From the NCBI GenBank assembly GCA_029260765.1, contig JAJDCP010000131.1, forward strand, positions 1 to 64,000: a stretch of 64,000 bases of DNA, read 5' to 3'. The position numbers and the translations under genes were made by a program. Every line of letters begins with the position of its first letter. Position 1 is the stretch's first letter. This DNA is from Planctomycetota bacterium (GTDB lineage: Bacteria > Planctomycetota > J058 > JAJDCP01). This document shows, one piece after another, positions 55,461 to 63,411 of this stretch. The notes below the pieces were generated by a model, which was given only the letters and a program-made list of their open reading frames with translations, was not told the origin of the DNA and did no database searches.

Positions 55461-56381
55461 ATGTTGACAAAGAGCCGATCCAGAAGCAGGCGTGGGGCCA
55501 CTCTGTTGGCGACGGCCCTCTCCTTCGCTGCGATCTGTCTGGGCCTGAGCGCCGTAGTGATGATGTACGGACAGGGCTACCACAGACAAGAGCTCCTTGC
55601 GCGGGAAGAACTGGTAGCCTCGGTCAATGCCCGCTCGGGCATTGAGACCACACTGGCGCAGATCGCGTTGGAAGAGCTCGACCTGGGCACAGTGGTCGAG
55701 GGGCTGGACATCGAGGTCCAGGACCTCAAGGACTTGATCGACCCTGGCTGCTCGACTCCGGGCAGCAATAGCCATGTCGCGGCTGAGATCTGGCGCAACC
55801 CGGAGAGTCAGCGCGGAGTCTTTGACGTGCGTATCCTGGCCCTCAATCTGGGGTCAACGGTCGGCGAAGATGTTCGCCCCTGGTTGCGTATCGATGCGAC
55901 CGGGCGCTTCCGCGGCCGCGAGCGTTGGCTCGCCGCCTACCTCCGGCCCCAAGGAAGCGGTGACGGCGGCACGCCGCCGACTCCAGAACCCGTCTCCGAT
56001 CACTACCAGACCTACCCCTACTCCCTGCTGCATCAAGGGGTGGTGATCGAACGGACTCTGGAGCAGATCGCCACCAACATGAAGACCTACAAGTTCGACT
56101 ATTTCGTCTTCGACGGCATCGTCTCGACCCAGCAGGTCAAAAATTTCAAGCTCGACATCTGCCACTTTCCCCCCGGCAACGAAGACAACCCGCGGGAGCT
56201 GTCGGTCGCGATCAACGCCATCGATGTCCATATCAGCCATCACAATGACACCATCGGCGGCTGCGGTCCTGTCGACGGAGAAGAACCCGGCGATGTCGAG
56301 CTTTTCTACCTCGAAACGGGTCCCGTCTTCGACCCGGTACTGAATATCCCCTGTCCAGCTGAAGATCTTGGGGACCCCTGA
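55461..56381 (+). CDS. PilX-like anchored surface protein with CHxPPGN motif (copy 1)
   Basis: 306 residues. Residues 1-~60 carry a basic start, then RGATLLATALSFAAICLGLSAVVMM and EELVASVNARSGIE, which resembles the N-terminus of PilX/minor pseudopilin proteins. The middle includes LDLGT... and a DPGCSTPGS segment. Residues ~200-285 contain KLDICHFPPGN followed by a H-H-N-D-T-I-GGCGP end, a pattern known from many secreted proteins (CHxPPGN). Copy 2 follows 112 bases downstream and is clearly homologous along its full length. Function is unknown; export to the cell surface or pilus is likely. Confidence 0.65.
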   Translation: MLTKSRSRSRRGATLLATALSFAAICLGLSAVVMMYGQGYHRQELLAREELVASVNARSGIETTLAQIALEELDLGTVVEGLDIEVQDLKDLIDPGCSTPGSNSHVAAEIWRNPESQRGVFDVRILALNLGSTVGEDVRPWLRIDATGRFRGRERWLAAYLRPQGSGDGGTPPTPEPVSDHYQTYPYSLLHQGVVIERTLEQIATNMKTYKFDYFVFDGIVSTQQVKNFKLDICHFPPGNEDNPRELSVAINAIDVHISHHNDTIGGCGPVDGEEPGDVELFYLETGPVFDPVLNIPCPAEDLGDP

Positions 56382-56440
56382 AACGGCCTGCGACAACGCC
56401 GCACGGCCCCATCTGCATCCCTCCCCCAAATTAAATTAAC

Positions 56441-56468
56441 TTTCATTCATTCTTCGCATTGCTAAACT
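56441..56468 (+). promoter_or_regulatory. Candidate promoter between the PilX-like pair
   Basis: The 112-base gap is unusually AT-rich (TTAAATTAACTTTCATTC at ~56431). A TAAACT (56463-56468) matches the TANACT pattern, with TTTCAT 16 bases upstream. The second copy can probably be expressed independently. Confidence 0.3.
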
Positions 56469-56493
56469 GGATGGTAGTAGAAAGAGGAGGAGA

Positions 56494-57438
56494 ATGATGA
56501 TGAAGCACGCACTAGGACTCTCCCCTCGCGCAGGGGCAACAGTGTTCGCTATCGTTGTAGTCATGTCTGCAGTTTGCATGGGTTTGGGCGCCGTCATCTT
56601 GACGTATGGTCAGAGCTTCGGCAACCAGGGCGCCTTCGAGCGCCAGGAAGTAGCTGCAACCGTCAATGCGCGTTCAGGGGTCGATAATGTCTACGCCCGT
56701 ATCAACAGCGGCGTGATCGACGTCGCCAACCTGGTCGACGGCATGGCAGGGGTGCAAGACCTCGCCAGCCTTCAAGATCCGGGCTGCTCGACGCCCAACA
56801 GCGACGCGCACGTGGTGACCACGATCTGGGAAAACGAATCGAGTCAGCACGGAGAATTCAAAGTGAAGGTTGTCGCCCTTGACCTGGGCAAAGTCGTACG
56901 TGGCGTAACCAGGCCTTGGTTGCGCGTGGATGCTGTCGGATACAACGGCAAACACCACAAGAGCTATTCCGTCTATCTGCGCCCCGATGGGGAGGCAGAG
57001 GGAGGCAGCGAAGGTACGGACGGAGGTGATCCGCAGAGTTTCGAGGACCACTACAACAACGAGCCGTACACGTTGCTGCACAATGGCCAGACGATCACGC
57101 GCACTCTGAAACAGATTGCCGAGAACTCCAAATCGTACAAGTTCGACTATTTTGTCTTCGACGGCGTTGTCTCAACGCAGCAAGTCAAGAACTACAAAGT
57201 CGACATCTGCCACTATCCCCCGGGAAATCAGGCGAACGCACACGAACAGTCGGTCTCCCTCAACGCCGTGGGCACCCATGTCGGGCACCATAATGACACG
57301 GTCGGCGCCTGCGGCCCCGTTGGTGGCACAGACGACGGCGAACCGGGCGAAGAACCCGTGCTGACCTACACACGTGCAGGTCCCTTGTTTGATCCCCTGC
57401 TGCGGATCCCCTGCCCTGCCGAAACCGCAGCCCCCTGA
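56494..57438 (+). CDS. PilX-like anchored surface protein with CHxPPGN motif (copy 2)
   Basis: ATG 56494, after an AGAGGAGGAG site, begins MMMKHALGLSP; later in-frame ATGs at 56497 and 56500 are alternatives. 314 residues. It shares with copy 1 the RxGATxxA hydrophobic N-terminus, the SVNARSG/TVNARSG block, the DPGCSTPxS segment, the SYKFDYFVFDG block, and the KVDICHYPPGN ... HHNDTVGACGP motif. An acidic insert (EGGSEGTDGGDPQ) distinguishes it. Its own AT-rich upstream region and strong ribosome binding site suggest separate regulation from copy 1. It lies just before the convergent RNase HII-like gene. Confidence 0.65.
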   Translation: MMMKHALGLSPRAGATVFAIVVVMSAVCMGLGAVILTYGQSFGNQGAFERQEVAATVNARSGVDNVYARINSGVIDVANLVDGMAGVQDLASLQDPGCSTPNSDAHVVTTIWENESSQHGEFKVKVVALDLGKVVRGVTRPWLRVDAVGYNGKHHKSYSVYLRPDGEAEGGSEGTDGGDPQSFEDHYNNEPYTLLHNGQTITRTLKQIAENSKSYKFDYFVFDGVVSTQQVKNYKVDICHYPPGNQANAHEQSVSLNAVGTHVGHHNDTVGACGPVGGTDDGEPGEEPVLTYTRAGPLFDPLLRIPCPAETAAP

Positions 57439-57452
57439 GCCCCAACAACCCT

Positions 57453-57468
57453 CGTTGCAGCCGCAACG
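57453..57468. terminator. Convergent hairpin between PilX-like and RNase HII-like genes
   Basis: CGTTGC (57453-57458) and GCAACG (57463-57468) pair around a 4-base loop, with partial pairing of the flanking C and G runs. It sits in the 38-base gap between converging genes, so it may terminate both. Confidence 0.4.
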
Positions 57469-57476
57469 GGGTGCGT

Positions 57477-58391
57477 TCAGCGCCCCCTCACCAGCGATGT
57501 ACACTCCTGCTCGGACACTCTCCCCGCGATCTCCGCCAGAAAACGCCGCGCATCCTGTGGATAGCCGGCCGTCGGCCGCAAACCTGGCACCCGCGCCAGG
57601 AAGTAGCGGTTAAGGCTCGCCATGTGCAACTCGCGCACATACTTCGCCAGGATCGAGCTCAAAGCCACCAGAAAATGCCGGCTGTCGGCCTTGACCTCAA
57701 ACCGTACCCCGTCGTCCGGCCCGAGGCGGTAGCTCGAGCAATCCGGCGACTCCTGTTCGACCTGCACCAACCGTGCGAAGGCCTCAGCGAGCGCCGCAGC
57801 ATAGTGCTTACGGCCGCCGAGGCGATCGACCGTCACATCGAACGGACGCGGCACGCGCTGCATGAGCTCAAGCACACCCCAGAGATGCAGCTGGGCCTTG
57901 TTTCCCCAGTGCTGGACGCCTGCATTGAAGGCATCGGCCCGCACGATCCGCAGGGCCAGGTGCAAGCGCGCCAGCCGCTGGTTCCGCCAGCCTCGTAGCA
58001 GGGCTGCCGTTGCCTCTTCGAGCGCCTCGAGCGGGGACCACTGCGGCACACGCAACCGACCCCGGTACCACGGCAGTGCCCTCGGCGGCGGCGTCGCCCC
58101 CAGCAGCTTCAGCAAGCCACGCAGAGTCTTTGGCCGGCGCCCGAAGGCCAGGCGCACAAAGGCCAGCGCTGTCAACTCGAGCGGTACGGGCGGACGGCCG
58201 GACTTGTGCAGGAGCTTCGAATCACAGACCGCCAGAGCTGCGCTACCCCGTTTGGGGGCACGCGCCACGGTGCCGGCGAGGGCTTGCCAGAGGTCTGCCC
58301 CGACAGGAGCCTGCAGCCAGCTCAAGCCGACCGTCAGAGGTCCGAGCGTCGGGCCGTAGCCCGCTTCATCGACTCCGGCCAGGTTGTGCAT
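57477..58391 (-). CDS. RNase HII-like protein
   Basis: Start at 58391 (MHNLAGVDEAGYG); 304 residues, longer than the usual ~200 of bacterial RNase HII. The RNase H fold acidic residues are present: Asp8-Glu9 in AGVDEAGYGPTLGPL, an Asp in VTVDRLGGRKHY and an Asp in VKADSRHFLVALSSILAKY. The KADSxxxxVAxASIxAK helix of RNase HII is recognisable although altered. Extra length lies between the first two motifs (CDSKLL ... PWYRGRLRVP). It probably hydrolyses RNA-DNA hybrids or single ribonucleotides, but its divergence leaves the substrate open. The upstream open frame to 58970 is not used. Confidence 0.7.
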   Translation of the reverse strand: MHNLAGVDEAGYGPTLGPLTVGLSWLQAPVGADLWQALAGTVARAPKRGSAALAVCDSKLLHKSGRPPVPLELTALAFVRLAFGRRPKTLRGLLKLLGATPPPRALPWYRGRLRVPQWSPLEALEEATAALLRGWRNQRLARLHLALRIVRADAFNAGVQHWGNKAQLHLWGVLELMQRVPRPFDVTVDRLGGRKHYAAALAEAFARLVQVEQESPDCSSYRLGPDDGVRFEVKADSRHFLVALSSILAKYVRELHMASLNRYFLARVPGLRPTAGYPQDARRFLAEIAGRVSEQECTSLVRGR

Positions 58392-58535
58392 CTGTGGTTC
58401 TTCCGTGCAGCTAGTGCCGCAGCGTAGCGCACGAGTACGCTGCCTGCCAGACGCACCCGGCCACGTTTTCGGGCTGGCCGGTTTCCTCTTGACAGGGATG
58501 CCCGCAGCCGAGAGCCTGAGATCCCGGAGGAAACC

Positions 58536-59213
58536 ATGCCAAGAGAGACCTGGAAAGACTTCCTCAGCCAGACCAGCGAAGATGTCCGGCTGAGTCGCAA
58601 TGAACGCGGTTGCTTGCGAGACCTTGCCGAGGGCAAGAGCGGCAAACAGCTGCGCGACATGCGCAAAGACCTGTTCGCCTTCGTCTTCAACCAACTCGAG
58701 GGCGACAAGAACCGTCAGCTGGTCGAGTACCTCGAAGACGTGCTCAAGGTCCTGCAGCCTAAAGCTGCAGCCACCCCGGATGCGCCGAACTCGATGTTCT
58801 TTCCCGGCGAGTCTGGCCGCGACACCCTGCTCGCCTTCCTGCGCTCGGCCCGCCAGAGCCTGGATGTCTGCGTCTTTACCATCACCGATGACGCGGTCGC
58901 CCGCGCCCTGACCGATGCCCACAAACGCGGAGTGCGGCTGCGGGTGATCACCGACGACGAGAAGTCTCAAGATCGAGGTTCCGACGCAGAGCGGCTCGAA
59001 GACCGCGGCATCCCCCTGCGCATGGACCGATCACCCAGCCATATGCACAACAAGTTCGCCATCCGCGACGGCAACGCACTGCTCAACGGCAGCTACAACT
59101 GGACCCGCAGCGCCTACCGCTTCAACCGCGAGAATCTGGTCATCCACCGACACCCCAAGCTCGTGGGGGACTTCCAAGCAGAATTCGAACGTTTGTGGGA
59201 AGCTTTCGCCTGA
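58536..59213 (+). CDS. Phospholipase-D-fold protein of the Nuc/Zucchini type
   Basis: ATG 58536 follows CCCGGAGGAAACC; 225 residues. Residues 1-~80 are helical with no clear family. The PLD domain (~85-225) has a single HxK motif with His171 and Lys173 in SHMHNKFAIRD, followed by LLNGSYNWTRSA, and an upstream VFTITDDAVARAL and VRLRVITDD. A single HKD motif means it must dimerise, as in Nuc nuclease and PLD6/Zucchini. It could cut nucleic acid or cardiolipin. There is no signal peptide, so it should act in the cytosol. It diverges from the RNase HII-like gene with 144 bases between starts. Confidence 0.82.
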   Translation: MPRETWKDFLSQTSEDVRLSRNERGCLRDLAEGKSGKQLRDMRKDLFAFVFNQLEGDKNRQLVEYLEDVLKVLQPKAAATPDAPNSMFFPGESGRDTLLAFLRSARQSLDVCVFTITDDAVARALTDAHKRGVRLRVITDDEKSQDRGSDAERLEDRGIPLRMDRSPSHMHNKFAIRDGNALLNGSYNWTRSAYRFNRENLVIHRHPKLVGDFQAEFERLWEAFA

Positions 59214-59259
59214 GCCCCTCGTGAGCAGCCAGCGCAATCCTGGCCGAAAGGAGACGACG

Positions 59260-60360
59260 GTGAGACAGCTTCCTGCCCTCCTGCTGCTGAGCTGCCTGTG
59301 GGGTTGCGGAGACAGCACTCCGCCTCCTCCGAGCGACGAACGCGGGCAGCTGCGGCAGTTCCTGCTCGAGGAAGCGGCTGCGCTGCCCGACCCCTGGATC
59401 AAAGCCCATCTGCTGCTGGCGCTGGGACCCGACGCCGGCGATCCCCCGGGCAGCCTGCTGGCCGATCTGGCTGCCGCCGTGGTCGTCGACGGCGACCGCC
59501 GCCCCTACTTCCCGATCAGCGCCTCAGGCCGCCGCTGCGACGCCCACCCGAACATGAGCGTGGTGGTGCTCGAGCGGCTGGGCTTGCCCGCCGACACGCG
59601 CTTTTCCACCTCATACGGCCCGATCAGCCTGGGTCAGCTGCGCCAGTCGGCGCTCGCCCGTCTGCAGCTGGACAGTCCCGGCTACAAGGCTGAAAGCGGC
59701 TGGAGCCTGTACCTGATCGCCGGCGAGGCCGTCGAGACTCTCCCGGATGGGCGCCCCCGCGCAGCCTTTCTGCTCAGCGAGATCGAGCGCGTGCTGCGCG
59801 CCCAGGCTGCCATCGCCGAGGCTGCGGAGAGCGGTCGGCTGAAGAAGGACAAGTCGGGGATTTTCGCCCATCCCTGCGGCGGCTTCCACTTCATCCAGGG
59901 AGCCTTCAGCCTGCCCGCTGGCGACTCTTTGCAAGCGCAAGTGCGGCGTCTGGTGCCGCGGCAATGGGAGCTTCTGCGGTTGCGGCTGCAACACGAACCG
60001 CCCCTGTACGCAGCAGCCCGCGACGTGCCTGACGCCCAACTGCCGGCAGGAATGGACCGCGAACGCTGGCACGCGGCGCTGGACGTGCAGGCCATGAAGT
60101 TCTTCGGACACTGGCTCGAGACCGTCGCCCAGCTGGTCGAAGACGGCCTGCTCCCGCGGGACGCACAGCTCAACGCCGCGGCGGAGCAGGCTGTCGAAGC
60201 TCTCCGCGAGGTCGTGCGCAGACTCGCACGGGCCGGGCTCTTCAGCTCGCTGGCAACGCGCTACAACAATCCCGCCACCCAACAACTGGCCTACGACCTG
60301 GTCGGTGACGCCAGCCACGCCCTCCACGGCTGGAGCTGGTGGGAGAGCCTGCAGCCCTAG
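59260..60360 (+). CDS. Predicted lipoprotein of unknown function
   Basis: GTG 59260 is preferred over GTG 59221 because AAAGGAG precedes it and it starts a lipoprotein signal with lipobox LSCLWGC (Cys16); 366 residues. The mature part is helical and contains conserved-looking stretches (RRCDAHPNMSVVVLERLG, GIFAHPCGGFHFIQGAF) with His and Cys that could bind a ligand or metal. No family was recognised. The next gene starts 70 bases downstream. Confidence 0.6.
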   Translation: MRQLPALLLLSCLWGCGDSTPPPPSDERGQLRQFLLEEAAALPDPWIKAHLLLALGPDAGDPPGSLLADLAAAVVVDGDRRPYFPISASGRRCDAHPNMSVVVLERLGLPADTRFSTSYGPISLGQLRQSALARLQLDSPGYKAESGWSLYLIAGEAVETLPDGRPRAAFLLSEIERVLRAQAAIAEAAESGRLKKDKSGIFAHPCGGFHFIQGAFSLPAGDSLQAQVRRLVPRQWELLRLRLQHEPPLYAAARDVPDAQLPAGMDRERWHAALDVQAMKFFGHWLETVAQLVEDGLLPRDAQLNAAAEQAVEALREVVRRLARAGLFSSLATRYNNPATQQLAYDLVGDASHALHGWSWWESLQP

Positions 60361-60370
60361 GAAACCCTGC

Positions 60371-60376
60371 TACACT
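60371..60376 (+). promoter_or_regulatory. Candidate -10 element (TACACT)
   Basis: TACACT lies 54 bases before the GTG at 60431, just after the stop of the preceding gene; no clear -35 is present. Confidence 0.25.
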
Positions 60377-60377
60377 T

Positions 60378-60401
60378 AAGTTCTCAAGCAAGTTCTCAAG
60401 C
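60378..60401 (+). repeat. 12-bp tandem repeat in the leader of the hybrid kinase
   Basis: Two exact copies of AAGTTCTCAAGC (60378-60389, 60390-60401) follow the candidate -10 box, in the untranslated leader of the downstream kinase. It could be a regulator binding site or a slippage duplication. Confidence 0.7.
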
Positions 60402-60430
60402 AAGCCGTATGCGGCTGGGAGGAGGAGACC

Positions 60431-62230
60431 GTGCCCACGCAAGAAGAGGCGCAACGCACGCAGACCTTCCAGCAGCGTCAGCTCCAATCGGCCCGCACGC
60501 TTTGGCAACGCATCCACGTTGTCCCCGAGCTGCATGGCCGCCAGATGCGCGCGTTGACTGTCGCGCTCGGGGCTGTCTATGGGGCGGTCGTCTTCGTCCG
60601 TATGAATGACGAAATGCCCGGTATGCTGCTGCCCCGGCTTTTCTTGCTCTGCCTGGTCATCGGGGGATTTTTCTGGTCTCCCCACATCAGTTGGCGGCCC
60701 TTGCGGGCGTACATCGTGCTTCTGGCCCTCAGCTTTCCTACCATCACCCTTTATGTGACGGGCGCCGACGGACTGACGCCCGCGGATGCGATGTTCGTGG
60801 CCCTGGCTCTGCTCGCGCCCCTGCTGTTCGTACAGACCGGGACCGACCTGCTCTGCACTCTGGTCCTGTTGGTTCCGTCCCTCAGCCTTGTCGCCACAAC
60901 GCTCCCTGAAGGCAGCATCGCCCTCTCGACGGCGTGGCTCTACTGGGGCGTGACGATCGCGCTGGGCGCGGCGGTGGACATCACCATCCTGGGTCAAAGA
61001 GGCACGATGCGCTGGGGACAGATCGAACTGGAGCAGGCGCGTGACCGCGCCCTTCAGGCCGCACGCCACAAGTCCGAATTCCTCGCCAACATGAGCCATG
61101 AGATCCGTACGCCGATGAACGGCGTCATCGGGATGGCCGAGCTGCTGCTGCGGGAGGAGTTGACACCTGAGCAGCGCCGCTACGTGAGGGTGTCGCGCGA
61201 CGCGGCCCGCTCCTTATTGGGGCTGCTCAATGACATCCTCGACCTGTCCAAGGTCGAGGCCGGACGCCTGGTCCTCGAAGAACGTCCATGCGACCTGCGT
61301 GGCTTACTGACCTCAGCCCTCGAGCTGTTTCGCCTGCAAGCCGAAGACAAGGGTCTGCGCCTGCATGCGCGGCTCCCGAAGGAGAAGGTCCCGGTGTGCG
61401 GTGATCCTTTGCGTCTCCGGCAGATCGTCGTCAATCTATTGGGAAACGCCATCAAGTTCACCGAGCAGGGGGAGGTCTGCCTGGAGCTCGATCTACAGTC
61501 CGATGCCACGCACACCGATGTAACCCTCAGAGTGCGGGATACCGGTATTGGCATGAGCCGCCAACAAATGGCGAGCGTCTTCAACGCCTTTGAACAAGCG
61601 GACAACAGCATCGGGCAGCGCTTTGGAGGCACAGGCCTGGGATTGAGCATCGCCGGTCAGCTGGTCGGTCTGCTCGGCGGCAGGATGGAGGTTGCCAGTG
61701 AGCTGGATGCGGGCAGCGTCTTCACGGTGCGGCTGCGTCTGCCCTCGGTAAGCTCAGAAGAGCTGCCACAGGCTGAGGACCTGTCCATCGAGCCGAGCGA
61801 GAAGAACGGGACCCAGGTCTTGATTGTCGATGACCAACCGACCAACCGGCTGTTCCTCAGCGCCCTCTTGCGCTCGCACGGCTACTCCGTTCGTGAAGCC
61901 GCCAGTGGTCCGGACGCCATCGAAGAAGTCCGCGCCGCCGTACCCGATGCCATCCTGATGGACGTGCGTATGCCGGGCATGGACGGACTCGAAGCCACGG
62001 CCCGGATCCGTGACCTCGGCCTGACCGAAGCCTCACCGGCGATCGTCGCTGTCACCGCACACGCCATGGCCGGGGACCGCGAACGCTTTCTTGCCGCTGG
62101 GATGGACGCCTATCTGTCGAAGCCGGTCGAGATCGACGCGCTGCTTGAAACCCTGCAGCGCGTTCTCAAAGCAAGCCGCAGCGGCCCACACAAAGGGCCC
62201 GCTGCCGCGGAGAGCGTGCGGGAGGCCTGA
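60431..62230 (+). CDS. Membrane hybrid histidine kinase with intact receiver
   Basis: GTG 60431 follows GGGAGGAGGAG; 599 residues. Residues ~40-185 contain about six membrane helices. The kinase core has His223 in ANMSHEIRTPMN, N box NLLGNAIKF, DTGIGM and GTGLGLSIA. The C-terminal receiver (~460-580) is complete, with VLIVDDQ, Asp511 in ILMDVRMPGMDG and the LSKP lysine. No separate output domain is present, so a phosphotransfer protein elsewhere is expected. It is similar in layout to the kinase at 19777 but with a functional receiver. Confidence 0.85.
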   Translation: MPTQEEAQRTQTFQQRQLQSARTLWQRIHVVPELHGRQMRALTVALGAVYGAVVFVRMNDEMPGMLLPRLFLLCLVIGGFFWSPHISWRPLRAYIVLLALSFPTITLYVTGADGLTPADAMFVALALLAPLLFVQTGTDLLCTLVLLVPSLSLVATTLPEGSIALSTAWLYWGVTIALGAAVDITILGQRGTMRWGQIELEQARDRALQAARHKSEFLANMSHEIRTPMNGVIGMAELLLREELTPEQRRYVRVSRDAARSLLGLLNDILDLSKVEAGRLVLEERPCDLRGLLTSALELFRLQAEDKGLRLHARLPKEKVPVCGDPLRLRQIVVNLLGNAIKFTEQGEVCLELDLQSDATHTDVTLRVRDTGIGMSRQQMASVFNAFEQADNSIGQRFGGTGLGLSIAGQLVGLLGGRMEVASELDAGSVFTVRLRLPSVSSEELPQAEDLSIEPSEKNGTQVLIVDDQPTNRLFLSALLRSHGYSVREAASGPDAIEEVRAAVPDAILMDVRMPGMDGLEATARIRDLGLTEASPAIVAVTAHAMAGDRERFLAAGMDAYLSKPVEIDALLETLQRVLKASRSGPHKGPAAAESVREA

Positions 62231-62250
62231 GTCGCGTGACCCGGCTCCCC

Positions 62251-63411
62251 TCAGCGCGCAAACAGCTCGACCAGCTCGGGCATGCGGAGCAGATGCTCCT
62301 GCAATCGGGCCGCCACCCAACGGTTCCCGGCCTCGCTGTAGTGGCCGGTTGCATTGCGGTAGCCCGCTATGTCCTCGGCGATAAAGAGGCTCTCGGCTTC
62401 CGCCTCGCTCAGCGCGTCCAGCTCAGGTACCAGGTCCACGCAGAGCCAGCCGTACTGCTGCGCCGCGCTGTTGAGGTACGCATGCATCTCCCGGATAGGT
62501 TGGTCACGATCTTGGATGGATGGCAGGTAGAGCCAGACCCAGGGTCGGCCAGCCAGGCGGTGCTGGTCCGCCAAGGCGCGAAAAACGGCGATCCCCAGGT
62601 CGGCTCCGGAAGAAGTCGATGCCGTGCCTGGCGAGCTCTGGGTACCCAGGCGCGCCTTTGCGCGCGAGATCAGCTGGACACTGCGCAGGTCATGGAGCGG
62701 CCCTAGATACGGTTGTACCTGACGGTCCAGCCAACCCGGCGCGGGAACTGGCACGTTGCCGAGCAGCAGGTGCCCGTCAACCAGCTGGAAGCGAGGCTTC
62801 CCCGTACCGGCGAAGACCGTGCTCTCCATCCGTGGAAAGTCGGTAGCGACGGTGGCAAAGATGTGCAAATCGTGCTCGAGCCACTCTTTCTCCCGCAGGT
62901 ACCACAGGTAGGCTTGATCGACTCCATAGCCGCCCTGCCCCATGTTGACCGTCTGCACCCCCGGCAGGCCCAGTTCGAGCAACTGCACCCAGGTGTCATC
63001 GTCCCCGACGCCGTAACCCAGCGTAAAAGAATCTCCAGAACACACGACGCGCACCCGCCCCGGAGGCACCTGCGGTTGAAAGTCCGAGCGGTTCCGAAAA
63101 CCCTGCGCGTTGATCGACAGAGGTTTGTTCGGCCCGTACATGTCGGGAATGTGGGCCTGGGGCTGGTTCACCCAACCGAGCTCGGGGTCATGGTCGGTGT
63201 GCCGACGTTCTGCCGCGATCCGCACACCCGACGCGTCCCGCATGAACAGCACCACGCTGGCTGCGCCCTCGAAGAGCAGAAGAATGAGCAGCCCGCACAG
63301 CAAAGAACAGCCCAGCTTGCGAAGACGGCTCTGAGGCGCGCGTTGCGGCTCGATGTCCAATTTCCTCTCCCCTTCATCAGAGGGGAATGCCCCCCAGCCG
63401 CGCACCAGCAT
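62251..63411 (-). CDS. SGNH-fold hydrolase, membrane-anchored
   Basis: 386 residues from ATG 63411, which overlaps the stop of the upstream regulator gene (TGATG). Residues ~33-58 form a membrane anchor (LGCSLLCGLLILLLFEGAA). The SGNH domain has the nucleophile Ser in VVCSGDSFTLGYGVGDDD and the C-terminal catalytic His in TGHYSEAGNRWVA. Members deacetylate or deacylate sugars and lipids, often on exopolysaccharide. Coupling to an OmpR-type regulator suggests controlled expression. The substrate is unknown. Confidence 0.75.
   Translation of the reverse strand: MLVRGWGAFPSDEGERKLDIEPQRAPQSRLRKLGCSLLCGLLILLLFEGAASVVLFMRDASGVRIAAERRHTDHDPELGWVNQPQAHIPDMYGPNKPLSINAQGFRNRSDFQPQVPPGRVRVVCSGDSFTLGYGVGDDDTWVQLLELGLPGVQTVNMGQGGYGVDQAYLWYLREKEWLEHDLHIFATVATDFPRMESTVFAGTGKPRFQLVDGHLLLGNVPVPAPGWLDRQVQPYLGPLHDLRSVQLISRAKARLGTQSSPGTASTSSGADLGIAVFRALADQHRLAGRPWVWLYLPSIQDRDQPIREMHAYLNSAAQQYGWLCVDLVPELDALSEAEAESLFIAEDIAGYRNATGHYSEAGNRWVAARLQEHLLRMPELVELFAR

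Noticed and set aside
58489..58494. TTGACA before the phospholipase-D-fold gene as a promoter
   Set aside because: No recognisable -10 box at 16-18 bases downstream (GAGCCT).
57477..59213. RNase HII-like and phospholipase-D-fold pair as a defence system
   Set aside because: Divergent genes with separate starts, and no known defence partner or mobile marker nearby; adjacency alone is too weak.
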